This document shows positions 51,252-61,642 of a DNA stretch of 64,000 nucleotides, in pieces. Position numbers and translations under genes: made by a program. The stretch is from Pseudorasbora parva. Lineage: Eukaryota > Chordata > Actinopteri > Cypriniformes > Gobionidae. Position 1 is the stretch's first letter, and each line of letters starts with the position of its first letter. Location: NCBI RefSeq assembly GCF_024679245.1, contig NC_090187.1:19878995-19942994 (forward strand). Direction: 5' to 3'. Below the pieces are notes generated by a model that was not told the DNA's origin, made no database searches, and worked only from the letters and a program-made list of their open reading frames with translations.

Positions 51252-51419
51252 TAGTTCCTGTTTGTTTTCACGGACGTTTTATAGCTTCCGGTCGATGACG
51301 TCATCACGCCGACGATCGATCTTTTTTCCGATGGAATGGTTCTACAGGCGCTTCACGACGCATTTAAACAGAGGCGTTCTCACAGCGTTTCGACGCAGCT
51401 CGAGTTCCCCGAAAGGGAA
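51252..51419. repeat. DIRS right (5') inverted terminal repeat
   Basis: Positions 51252-51399 are complementary to 46098-46245. The outer tip 51400-51419 differs from the other tip and is matched instead by the internal complementary region. The tip contains GTTCCCC/GGGAA complementarity. Host satellite resumes as GTTCAAGGTCATGG at 51420. Confidence 0.93.
51276..51303 (-). promoter_or_regulatory. Putative DIRS promoter: CRE palindrome and TATA box
   Basis: On the minus strand TGACGTCA (51296-51303), a full CRE/ATF palindrome, is followed 12 bases later by TATAAAAC (51276-51283). Both sit in the ITR upstream of gag in the correct orientation. Because the ITR is duplicated in inverse orientation, the same pair is at 46194-46220 pointing rightwards. 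Activity is inferred from motifs only. Confidence 0.55.
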
Positions 51420-51658
51420 GTTCAAGGTCATGGAATCTAGGGGCAGAATTTTCTTTTTTGTTATTTGTAAAAAAATGTCTTTCTTGACCTACTGATGAAA
51501 CAACGGGTAGTCATAAAGTCTGTGTAGAATGTTCAAGTTCAAAGACTAATTGGCCACAAATAGGTTCAATATGTCATCTCTGAACCACTGAATCAGAAGG
51601 AATCTATTTATATGCATAGAAAGTTCAGGTTCATGGAATCTAGGTTCAGAATCTTTTC

Positions 51659-52087
51659 TGAACCTAAAAAAAGACCTTAGATTCCATGAACTTGAACTTT
51701 CTATAAATATAAATAGATTACTTCTGATGTTTTATTAGTTCTTCAAGGATGACCCTTTGAACTTATTTTTGGCCAGAGTCTTTGAACTTGAACCTTCTTT
51801 TCAGACGTATGACTTTCTGTTGTTTCTTCAGTATATCAAGGATGAGATTTTTGACAAAAAAAAGAAAAGATTCTGAACCTTGATCCCATGAACTTGAACT
51901 TTCTATACATATAAATAGATTCCTTTTGATGCAGTGCTTCAAGGATGACCTTTTGAACTTATTTGTGGCCAAATAGTCTTTGAGCTTGAACATTCTATAC
52001 AGACTATATATTCTATACATTATATACATAAATGTATACATTCTATACATCAGTAGGTAAAGGAAGACATTTTTTGACAAAAAAAAA
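51659..52087 (-). repeat. Inverted segment of ~200-bp satellite
   Basis: Here the satellite reads as its reverse complement, for example CCATGAACTTGAACTTTC and GACTTTCTGTTGTTTC. It returns to forward orientation inside an A-run at 52079-52087. The left breakpoint is a perfect 11-bp foldback: TAGGTTCAGAA (51641-51651), loop TCTT, TTCTGAACCTA (51656-51666). The inverted text corresponds to monomers such as those at about 55.25-55.8 kb and includes an empty version of the TA-transposon site. Confidence 0.92.
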
Positions 52088-52230
52088 GTCATACATCTGT
52101 AAAGAAGGTTCAAGTTCAAAGAATCTTTGGCCAAAAATAAGTTCAAAGGGTCATCCCTGAAGAGCTATTAAAACATGAGAAGGAATCTATTTATATGTAT
52201 AGAAAGTTCAAGGTCATGGAATCTAGGGTC

Positions 52231-52262
<32 letters not shown>

Positions 52263-55200
52263 GTCAAAAAATGTCTTCCTTGACCTACTGATGAAACAAC
52301 GGGTAGTCATAAACTCTGTGTAGAATGTTCAAGTTCAAAGACTAATTGGCCACAAATAGGTTCAAAAGGTCATCCCTGAACCACTGCATCAAAAGGAATC
52401 TATTTATATGTATAGAAAGTTCAAGTTCATGGGATCAAGGTTCAGAATCTTTTTTTTTTGTCAAAAATCTCATCCTTGATATACTGAAGAAACAACAAAA
52501 AGTCATACGCATGAATAGAAGGTTCAAGTTCAAAGACTAATTGGCCACAAATAGGTTGAAAAGGTCATCCCTGAACCACTGAATCAGAAGCAATCTATTT
52601 ATATGCATAGAAAGTTCATTGGATCCAGGAGCAGAATCTTTTTTTTTTTTTTTTGTCAAAAATCTCATCCTTGACATACTGAAGAAACAACAGAAAGTCA
52701 TACATCTGTAAAGAAGGTTCAAGTTCAAAGACTCTTTGGCCAAAAATAAGTTCAAAGGGTCATCCCTGAAGAGCTAATAAAACATGAGAAGGAATCTATT
52801 TATATGTAAAGAAAAAGTTCAAGGTCATGGAACCTAGGGTCAGATTTTTGTTTTTTTGCCAAAAAATGTCTTCCTTGACCCACTGATGAAACAACAGGTA
52901 GTCATAAAGTCTGTGTAGAATGTTCAAGTTCAAAGACTAATTGGCCACAAATAGGTTCAAAAGGTCATCCCTGAACCACTGCATCAGAAGGAATCTATTT
53001 ATATGCATAGAAAGTTCAAGTTCATGGGATCCAGGGGCAGAATCTTTTTTTTTTGGTCAAAAATCTCATCCTAGATATACTGAAGAAACAACAAAAAGTC
53101 ATACGTCTGAAAAGAAGGTTCAAGATCAAAGACTAATTGGCCACAAATAGGTTCAAAAGGTCATCCCTGAACCACTGAATCAGAAGCAATCTATTTATAT
53201 GTATATAAAGTTCAAGTTCATGGGATACAGGGGCAGAATCTTTTTTTTTTTTTTTTTGTCAAAAATCTCATCCTTGACATACTGAAGAAACAACAGAAAG
53301 TCATACATCTGTAAAGAAGGTTCAAGTTCAAAGACTCTTTGGCCAAAAATAAGTTCAAAGGGTCATCCCTGAAGAGCTAATAAAAAATGAGAAGGAATCT
53401 ATTTATATCTATAGAAAGTTCAAGTTCATGGAATCTAGGGTCAGAATTTTGTTTTTTTGCCAAAAAATGTCTTCCTTGAGCTACTCATGAAACAACAGGT
53501 AGTCATAATGTCTGTGCAGAATGTTCAAGTTCAAAGACTATTTGGCCACAAATAAGTTCAAAAGGTCATCCTTGAAGCACTGCATCAGAAGGAATCTTTT
53601 TATATGTATAGAAAGTTCCAGTTCATTGGATCAAGGTTCAGAATCTTTTTTTTGTCAAAAAAAAAATTCATCCTTGATCTACTGAAGAAAGAAAAGAAAG
53701 TCATAAGTCTGTAAAGAAGGTTAAAGTTCAAAGACTCTGGCCAAAAATAAGTTCAAAGGGTCATCCTTGAAGAACTAATAAAACATCAAATGGAATCTAT
53801 TTATATGTATAGAAAGTTCAAGTTCATGGGATCAAGGTTCAGAATTTTTTTTTTTTTTGTCAAAAATCTCATCCTTGATATACTGAAGAAACAAAAAAAA
53901 GTCATACGTCTGAAAAGAAGGTTCAAGTTCAAAGACTAATTGGCCACAAATAGGTTCAAAAGGTCATCCCTGAACCACTGAATCAGAAGCAATCTATTTA
54001 TATGTATATAAAGTTCAAGTTCATGGGATCCAGGGGCAGAATCTTTTTTTTTTTCTGTCAAAAATCTCATCCTTGACATACTGACGAAACAACAGAAAGT
54101 CATACATCTGTAAAGAAGGTTCAAGTTCAAAGACTCTTTGGCCAAAAATAAGTTCAAAGGGTCATCCCTGAAGAGCTAATAAAAAATGAGAAGGAATCTA
54201 TTTATATCTATAGAAAGTTCTAGTTCATGGAATCTAGGGTCAGAATTTTGTTTTTTTTGCCAAAAAATGTCTTCCTTGAGCTACTCATGAAACAACAGGT
54301 AGTCATAATGTCTGTGCAGAATGTTCAAGTTCAAAGACTATTTGGCCACAAATAAGTTCAAAAGGTCATCCTTGAAGCACTGCATCAGAAGGAATCTATT
54401 TATATGTATAGAAAGTTCCAGTTCATTGGATCAAGGTTCAGAATCTTTTTTTTGTCAAAAAAAAATTCATCCTTGATCTACTGAAGAAAGAAAAGAAAGT
54501 CATAAGTCTGTAAAGAAGGTTAAAGTTCAAAGACTCTGGCCAAAAATAAGTTCAAAGGGTCATCCTTGAAGAACTAATAAAACATCAAAAGGAATCTATT
54601 TATATGTATAGAAAGTTCAAGTTCATGGGATCAAGGTTCAGAATCTTTTTTTTTTTTTTGTCAAAAATCTCATCCTTGATATACTGAAGAAACAAAAAAA
54701 AGTCATACGTATGAAAAGAAGGTTCAAGTTCAAAGACTAATTGGCCACAAATAGGTTCAAAAGGTCATCCCTGAACCACTGAATCAGAAGCAATCTATTT
54801 ATATGTATATAAAGTTCAAGTTCATGGGATCCAGGGGCAGAATCTTTTTTTTTTGTTGTCAAAAATCTCATCCTTGACATACTGAAGAAACAACAGAAAG
54901 TCATACATCTGTAAAGAAGGTTCAAGTTCAAAGACTCTTTTGCCAAAAATAAGTTCAAAGGGTCATCCCTGAAGAGCTAATAAAACATGAGAAGGAATCT
55001 ATTTATATGTATAGAAAGTTCAAGGTCATGGAATCTAGGGGCAGAATTTTCTTTTTTGTTATTTGAAAAAAATGTCTTTCTTGACCTACTGATGAAACAA
55101 CGGGTAGTCATAAAGTCTGTGTAGAATGTTCAAGTTCAAAGACTAATTGGCCACAAATAGGTTCAATATGTCATCTCTGAACCACTGAATCAGAAGGAAT

Positions 55201-55524
55201 CTATTTATATGCATAGAAAGTTCAGGTTCATGGAATCTAGGTTCAGATTTTTTTTTTTTTGTCAAAAAATGTCTTCCTTTACCTACTGATGTATAGAATG
55301 TATAGTCTGTATACATTTATGTATATAATGTATAGAATGTATAGTCTGTATAGAATGTTCAAGCTCAAAGACTATTTGGCCACAAATAAGTTCAAAAGGT
55401 CATCCTTGAAGCACTGCATCAAAAGGAATATATTTATATGTATAGAAAGTTCAAGTTCATGGGATCAAGGTTCAGAATCTTTTCTTTTTTTTTGTCAAAA
55501 ATCTCATCCTTGACATACTGAAGA

Positions 55525-57958
55525 AACAACAGAAAGTCATACATCTGTAAAGAAGGTTCAAGTTCAAAGACTAATTGGCCAAAAATAGGTTCAAAAGGTC
55601 ATCCCTGAACCACTGCATCAGAAGCAATCTATTTATATGCATAGAAAGTTCAAGTTCATGGGATCCAGGGGCAGAATCTTTTTTTTTGTCAAAAATCTCA
55701 TTCTTGATTTACTGAAGAAACAACAGAAAGTCATGCGTCTGTAAAGAAGGTTCAAGCTCAAAGACTCTTTGGCCAAAAATAAGTTCAAACGGTCATCCTT
55801 GAAGAAGTAATAAAACATCAGAAGGAATCTATTTATATGAATAGAACGTTCAAGTTCATGTAATCTAGGGTCATTTTTTGGGGGGGTGGGGGTGGGGGGT
55901 GTCAAAAAATGTCTTCCTTGACCTACTGAAGAAACAACAGAAAGTCATACGTGTGTAAAGAAGGTTCAAGTTCAAAGACTCTTTGGCCACAAATAGGTTC
56001 AAAAGGTCATCCCTGAACCACTGCATCAGAAGCAATCTATTTATATGTATAGAAAGTTCACGTTCATGGGATCCAGGGGCAGAATCTTTTTTTTTTGTTG
56101 TTGTTGTCAAAAATCTCATCCTTGACATACTGAAGAAACAACAGAAAGTCATACATCTGTAAAGAAGGTTCAAGTTAAAAGACTCTTTGGCAAAAAATAA
56201 GTTCCAAGGGTCATCCCTAAAGAGCTAATAAAACATGAGAAGGAATCTATTTATATGTATAGAAAGTTCAAGGTCATGGAATCGATGGTCAGATTTTTGT
56301 TTTTTTGCCAAAAAATTTCTTCCTTGACCTACTGATGAAACAACAGGTAGTCATAAAGTCTGTGTAGAATGTTCAAGTTCAAAGACTATTTGGCCACAAA
56401 TAAGTTCAAAAGGTCATCCTTGAAGCACTGCATCAGAAGGAATCTATTTATATGCATAGAAAATTCAAGTTCATGGAATCTACGGTCAGAGTTTCTTTTT
56501 CTTTTTTTTGTCAAAAAATGTCTTCCTTGACCTACTGATGATACAACATGTAGTCATAAAGTCTGTGTAGAATGTTCAAGTTCAAAGACTAATTGACCAC
56601 AAATAGGTTCAAAAGGTCATCCCTGAACCACTACATCAGAAGCAATCTATTTATATGCATAGAAAGTTCAAGTTCATGGGATCCAGGGGCAGAATCTTTT
56701 TTTTTTTTTTGTCAAAAATCTCATCCTTGACATACTGAAGAAACAACAGAAAGTCATACATCTGTAAAGAAGGTTCAAGTTCAAAGACTAATTGGCCAAA
56801 AATAGGTTCAAAAGGTCATCCCTGAACCACTGCATCAGAAGCAATCTATTTATATGCATAGAAAGTTCAAGTTCATGGGATCCAGGGGCAGAATCTTTTT
56901 TTTTGTCAAAAATCTCATTCTTGATATACTGAAGAAACAACAGAAAGTCATGCGTCTGTAAAGAAGGTTCAAGCTCAAAGACTCTTTGGCCAAAAATAAG
57001 TTCAAACGGTCATCCTTGAAGAAGTAATAAAACATCAGAAGGAATCTATTTATATGAATAGAACGTTCAAGTTCATGTAATCTAGGGTCATTTTTTGGGG
57101 GGGTGGGGGTGGGGGGTGTCAAAAAATGTCTTCCTTGACCTACTGAAGAAACAACAGAAAGTCATACGTGTGTAAAGAAGGTTCAAGTTCAAAGACTCTT
57201 TGGCCACAAATAGGTTCAAAAGGTCATCCCTGAACCACTGCATCAGAAGCAATCTATTTATATGTATAGAAAGTTCACGTTCATGGGATCCAGGGGCAGA
57301 ATCTTTTTTTTTTGTTGTTGTTGTCAAAAATCTCATCCTTGACATACTGAAGAAACAACAGAAAGTCATACATCTGTAAAGAAGGTTCAAGTTAAAAGAC
57401 TCTTTGGCAAAAAATAAGTTCCAAGGGTCATCCCTAAAGAGCTAATAAAACATGAGAAGGAATCTATTTATATGTATAGAAAGTTCAAGGTCATGGAATC
57501 GATGGTCAGATTTTTGTTTTTTTGCCAAAAAATTTCTTCCTTGACCTACTGATGAAACAACAGGTAGTCATAAAGTCTGTGTAGAATGTTCAAGTTCAAA
57601 GACTATTTGGCCACAAATAAGTTCAAAAGGTCATCCTTGAAGCACTGCATCAGAAGGAATCTATTTATATGCATAGAAAATTCAAGTTCATGGAATCTAC
57701 GGTCAGAGTTTCTTTTTCTTTTTTTTTGTCAAAAAATGTCTTCCTTGACCTACTGATGATACAACATGTAGTCATAAAGTCTGTGTAGAATGTTCAAGTT
57801 CAAAGACTAATTGGCCACAAATAGGTTCAAAAGGTCATCCCTGAACCACTACATCAGAAGCAATCTATTTATATGCATAGAAAGTTCAAGTTCATGGGAT
57901 CCAGGGGCAGAATCTTTTTTTTTTTTGTGTCAAAAATCTCATCCTTGATATACTGAAT
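55525..57958 (+). repeat. 1217-bp tandem duplication (six monomers)
   Basis: Copy 1 at about 55525-56741 and copy 2 at about 56742-57958 have landmarks 1217 bp apart. Examples are the G7-T-G5-T-G6 tract at 55880 and near 57097, and TGGAATCGATGGTCAG near 56278 and 57495. Differences are few, for example AATTGACCAC against AATTGGCCAC near 56590 and 57807. Confidence 0.9.
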
Positions 57959-58317
57959 AAACGACAGAAAGTCATACGTCTGTAAACAAGGTTCAAGTTC
58001 AAAGACTCTTTGGCAAAAATAAGTTCAAAGAGTCATCCTTGAAGAGCTAATTAAACATTGGAAGGAATCTATTTATATGTATAGAAAGTTCAAGTTCATG
58101 AAATCTAGGGTCACATTTTTGTTTTTTTGCCAAAAAATGTCTTCCTTGACCCACTGATGAAAAAACAGGTAGTCATAAAGTCTGTGTAGAATGTTTAAGT
58201 TCAACGACTATTTGGCCACAAATAAGTTCAAAAGGTCATCCTTGAAGCACTGCATCAGAAGCAATCTATTTATATGTACAGAAAGTTCAAGTTCATGGGA
58301 TCCAGGGGCAGAAAAAA

Positions 58318-58720
58318 ATGTTCAAAAAAATCCTTTTTGAACTTCTGATAAAACTTCAGAAAACCTATACATATGAATTTAAATTTAATTTAAACTCTTT
58401 GCCCAAAAATATATTCAAAAACTCATACTTGAAGTAAAGATGAAACGGCTAATAAAAGGAATCAATTAGTATACATAGAAAATTCTACTTCACAGTTTGA
58501 AGAAAGAAAAATCTGTATTAAAAAAATATTTGAACTTTCGATAAAACATCAGAATGTATCTTTCCGTATATTTAGAAATTTCAAGTTCAAGGGCAGTTTT
58601 TTTTTTTGAAAAAGTCAATTTGATCTTCTGGTTTACATCAGAAAGTCTTTATGTCTATATTTACATATACAGTTCAAACACTTGTTGGCCAAAAATAAAT
58701 TCAACAGTTCTTCCTTGAAT
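58318..58720. repeat. Decayed satellite monomers, second module
   Basis: Matches 6652-7035 in order with scattered substitutions. It contains an extra stretch, TAGAAATTTCAAGTTCAAGG, near 58570 that the first copy lacks, so this copy preserves more of the ancestral monomer. Confidence 0.75.
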
Positions 58721-58780
58721 AACTGATGAAACATCAGTATGAATCTTTTAATATAGATTCATACTGATATTTCATCAGTT
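58721..58780. repeat. Inverted repeat (hairpin), copy 2
   Basis: The 25-bp arms AACTGATGAAAC... and ...TTTCATCAGTT have one mismatch and a 10-base loop TTTTAATATA. This is the cleaner version of the hairpin at 7036-7105. Confidence 0.88.
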
Positions 58781-58825
58781 GAGAGAGTGAAAAATTCTGA
58801 GCGATAGAAGAGATAGTGCTTTTGC

Positions 58826-58839
58826 ATTTGCATTTGCAT
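58826..58839 (-). promoter_or_regulatory. Two overlapping octamer motifs (ATTTGCAT)
   Basis: ATTTGCAT at 58826 and 58832, preceded by CTTTTGCAT. This is one unit fewer than in the first module, as expected of a short tandem repeat. It again lies just before the 5S-like relic. Confidence 0.35.
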
Positions 58840-58843
58840 TATA

Positions 58844-58925
58844 GATAATCGAGCTCATTGATTCCATGAAGTTCAGCAGGGTCTCAGGGACTCCTGTTTA
58901 GTACTGGAAATGGAATGGAAAACCT
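58844..58925 (+). pseudogene. 5S rRNA-like relic, copy 2
   Basis: Nearly the same as 7171-7252, with GTTTAGTACTGG in place of GCTTAGTACTGG, which is slightly closer to the 5S C box GTTAGTACTTGG. The A-box-like TTCAGCAGGGTC is kept. It has the same uncertainty as the first copy. Confidence 0.5.
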
Positions 58926-59012
58926 CCATTTATCATTTAACTAGATTAGTGCGTTCAAAAGCACTTATCATTTAATGCAGCACGAGTTCTTGTACTGAAA
59001 ACCCTCTAATCT

Positions 59013-59116
59013 TTGTCAGATTACTGGTTTAGAAATCTTACTGATTTAAGATTTCAAGTCAATGTAAAAATCTTAAATGTAATTTAAGATACATGTCAAT
59101 GTAAAAATCTTAATCT
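59013..59116. other. 104-bp insertion relative to the first module
   Basis: The first module reads CCCTCTAATCTCTTCAATG without interruption. Here TAATCT is present on both sides (59007-59012 and 59111-59116) of 98 bp of extra text containing two copies of CAATGTAAAAATCTTAA. It could be a small insertion with a 6-bp duplication, or a local slippage expansion. Confidence 0.6.
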
Positions 59117-59118
59117 CT

Positions 59119-61642
59119 TCAATGTAAAAAGAGTCAATGTAATGCAAACGCACTAAACTCGTCATTGCACAGAGAATTATTTTATGCGATGCAATGCACA
59201 AGTGCTAACCATCTTCAATCCACAAATTCTATGCAATGCCAAGCGCTAATATATTCATTGCACCCTGAATTCTTATATGCAATGCAAAAGCGCTAATATC
59301 TTCAATGCACAAGTCTCTAACAATGTAGTTATCTCTTTTAATGCACAGTAAGATATTGTATGCAATGCAATGAAAATCTTTAATGCACGAGTTTTTTCGT
59401 ATGCAATGCAAAAGCACTAATCTTTTCATTGCACCCTGAATTCTTAAATGCAATACAATGCAAAAGCGCTAACATCTTCAATGCGCAACTAGTTCTTATA
59501 AGCAAAGCAATGCAAAAGCGCTAACATCTTCAATCCGCAACTAGTTCTTATAAGCAATGCAATGCAAAAGCACTAATCTTTCTGCACGAGTTCTTTATGC
59601 AATGCAATGCAATAAAAGCACAATTTATTCAATGCACAAATAGTTTTTGTATGCATGGATGCAAAATCTTCAATGCACGAGTTTTTCGTTATGCAATGCA
59701 ATCCAATGCAAAAGCACTTATCTTTTTAATGCACTTTATAAAATGAAAAATCAAAATCAGTTATTTCTTCAATGCGCAACAAAGAGTTCTTATATGCAAT
59801 GCAATGCAAAAGCGCTAATATCTTCAATGCACAAGTTTTTTGTATACAATGCAATGCAAAAGCACAATCTCCTCAGTGCATGTTTTTTCGTATGCAATGC
59901 AAAAGCGCTAATATCGTCAATGCACAACGATTTCTTTTATGCAATGCAATGCAAAAGCACTATCTTTTCAATGCACAGCATTTTTTTGTATAGAATGCAA
60001 TGCAAAAGCACTAATCTCCTCAGTGCACGTTTTTTCGTATGCAATGCCATAAGAAAGCGCTATCTTCAATGCATGACGAGTTCAATGCAATGCAAAAGCA
60101 TTAATCTCCCCAGTGCAATGCAAAAGCGCTATCTTCAATGTACAACGTGTTATTTTATGCAATGCAATGCAAAAGCACTATCTCTTCAATGCACAGCAAG
60201 TTTTTTTTGTAAACAATGCAATGCAAAAGCACTAATCTCCTCATGCACAAGTTTTTGCGTATGCAATTGCAATACGAAAGCGGTATCTTCAATGCACAAC
60301 GAGTTATTTTATGCAATGCATTGCAAAAAGCACTATCTCTTCAATGCACAGCAAGTTTTTTGTATGCAATGCAATGCAAAAGCCTTAATATCTTCAATGC
60401 ATGACGAGTTCAATGCAATGCAAAAGCATTAATCTCCCCAGTGCAATACAAAAGCGCTGTCTTCAATGCACAACGATTTATTTTATGCAATGCAATGCAA
60501 AAGCCCTATCTTTTCAATGCACAGCAAGTTTTTTGTATACAATGCAATGCAAAAGCACTAATCTCCTCATGCACAAGTTTTTTCGTATGCATTGCAATAC
60601 GAAAGCGCTATCTTCAATGCACAACAAGTTATTTTATGCAATGCAATGCAAAAGCACTATCTCTTCAATGCACAGCAAGTTTTTTTTGTATGCAAAGCAA
60701 TGCCAAAGCTCTAATCTCCTCAGTGCACAAGTTTTTTCGTATGCAATGCAAAAGCGCTAATATCTTCAATGCACAACGATTTATATTATGCAATGCAATG
60801 CAATGCAAAAGCACTATCTTTTCAATGCACAGCAACTTTTTTGTATACAATGCAATGCAAAAGCACTAATCTCTCCAATATTGCACAAGTTTTTTCGTAT
60901 GCAATGCAATACCAAAGCGCTATCTTTGATGCACAACGAGTTATTTTTATGCAATGCAATGCAAAAGCACTATCTCTTCAATGCACAGCAAGTTTTTTTG
61001 TATACAATGCAATGCAAAAGCATTAATCTCCCAAGTGCACAAGTTTTTTCGTATGCAATGCAAAAACTCTATTATCGCCAATGCAGGACGAATTCAATGC
61101 AATGCAAAAGTATTAATCTCCCCAGTGCACAAGTTTTTTCGTATGCAATGCAATGCAAAAGCGCTGTCTTCAATGCACAGCAAGTTTTTGTAAGCAATGC
61201 AATTCAAAACAATAATCTCATCACTGCACAAGTTTTTTCGTATGCAATTTAATGCAAAAGCACTTATCGCGTCGTTGCGCGAGATTTTTCCTATGCGATG
61301 CAAATCAATGCAAAAACGCTAATATATTCATTGCGCAACGAGTTCTTATGTATAATGCAATGCAAATGCTCTGATTTCTTTAATGCACAAAGGGTTTTTA
61401 TACAATATATGCAAAAGTCTTCAGTGCACGAGTGTTTTTCGTATGCAATGCAAAGCAATGCAATACAAAAGCCCTAATATCTCAATGCACAAAGAGTTAT
61501 TATATCATTGCATTTAACAGGAATCCACATTCGACCTACAGGATTGAAGTGCATCGCATAGGAAAAATCTCGTGCAATGCCGCGATTAGTGGTTTTGCAT
61601 TGCATTGCATACGAAAAAACTTGTGCAATGAGGAGATTAAGG
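59119..61642. repeat. TGCAA-based satellite, array 2
   Basis: Same ~50-bp units as at 7372-13004, in the same orientation and opening with the same divergent units (CAATGTAATGCAAACGCAC). It lacks the 1.09-kb higher-order blocks. Frames through it are repeat artefacts. Confidence 0.93.
61213..61640. repeat. Inverted arms at the right end of TGCAA array 2
   Basis: Text at about 61213-61302 recurs as its reverse complement at about 61550-61640, with roughly 250 bp between the arms. Both contain GAGATTTTTCCTATGCGATG or its complement. The matching end of array 1 is collapsed to an almost spacer-free foldback at 12943-12999. Confidence 0.85.

Larger units (their letters stand above)
46053..51419 (-). 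mobile_element. Complete DIRS-type tyrosine-recombinase retrotransposon
   Basis: A GC-rich element of about 5.37 kb inserted in the AT-rich satellite. On the minus strand it shows the full DIRS order: ITR, gag, RT/RNase H/methyltransferase-like, tyrosine recombinase, internal complementary region, ITR. There are no LTRs, no DDE integrase and no classical target duplication. The host text TAGAAA|GTTCAAGG is split with only the dinucleotide AA shared at both edges, as expected from recombinase-mediated insertion of a circle. All three frames are open throughout, so it may be autonomous. Known relatives are DIRS1 of Dictyostelium and the DIRS elements of fish and amphibians. Confidence 0.95.
51420..58317. 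repeat. ~200-bp satellite array, block 5
   Basis: A/B monomers resume exactly where the left flank broke off. The text at 51420-51650 matches 55018-55250 closely. The block contains an inverted segment (51659-52087), a 22-G tract (52242-52263), interrupted G-tracts (55880-55899 and near 57097) and a 1217-bp tandem pair. Part of it (52.39-52.92 kb) closely matches 0.30-0.83 kb, including the rare GGTTGAAAAGGTC and AGTTCATTGGATCCAGGAGC variants. Confidence 0.95.

Noticed and set aside
46053..51419. LTR retrotransposon or endogenous retrovirus
   Set aside because: There are no direct LTRs, primer-binding site, protease, DDE integrase or envelope. Inverted repeats, a complementary region and a tyrosine recombinase identify a DIRS element instead.
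1435..58157. Recurrent 60-138-codon frames in the ~200-bp satellite (both strands)
   Set aside because: They repeat with the monomer, pass through the T- or G-tract as runs of Phe, Lys or Pro, and vary in length with tract length. No protein family is recognisable.
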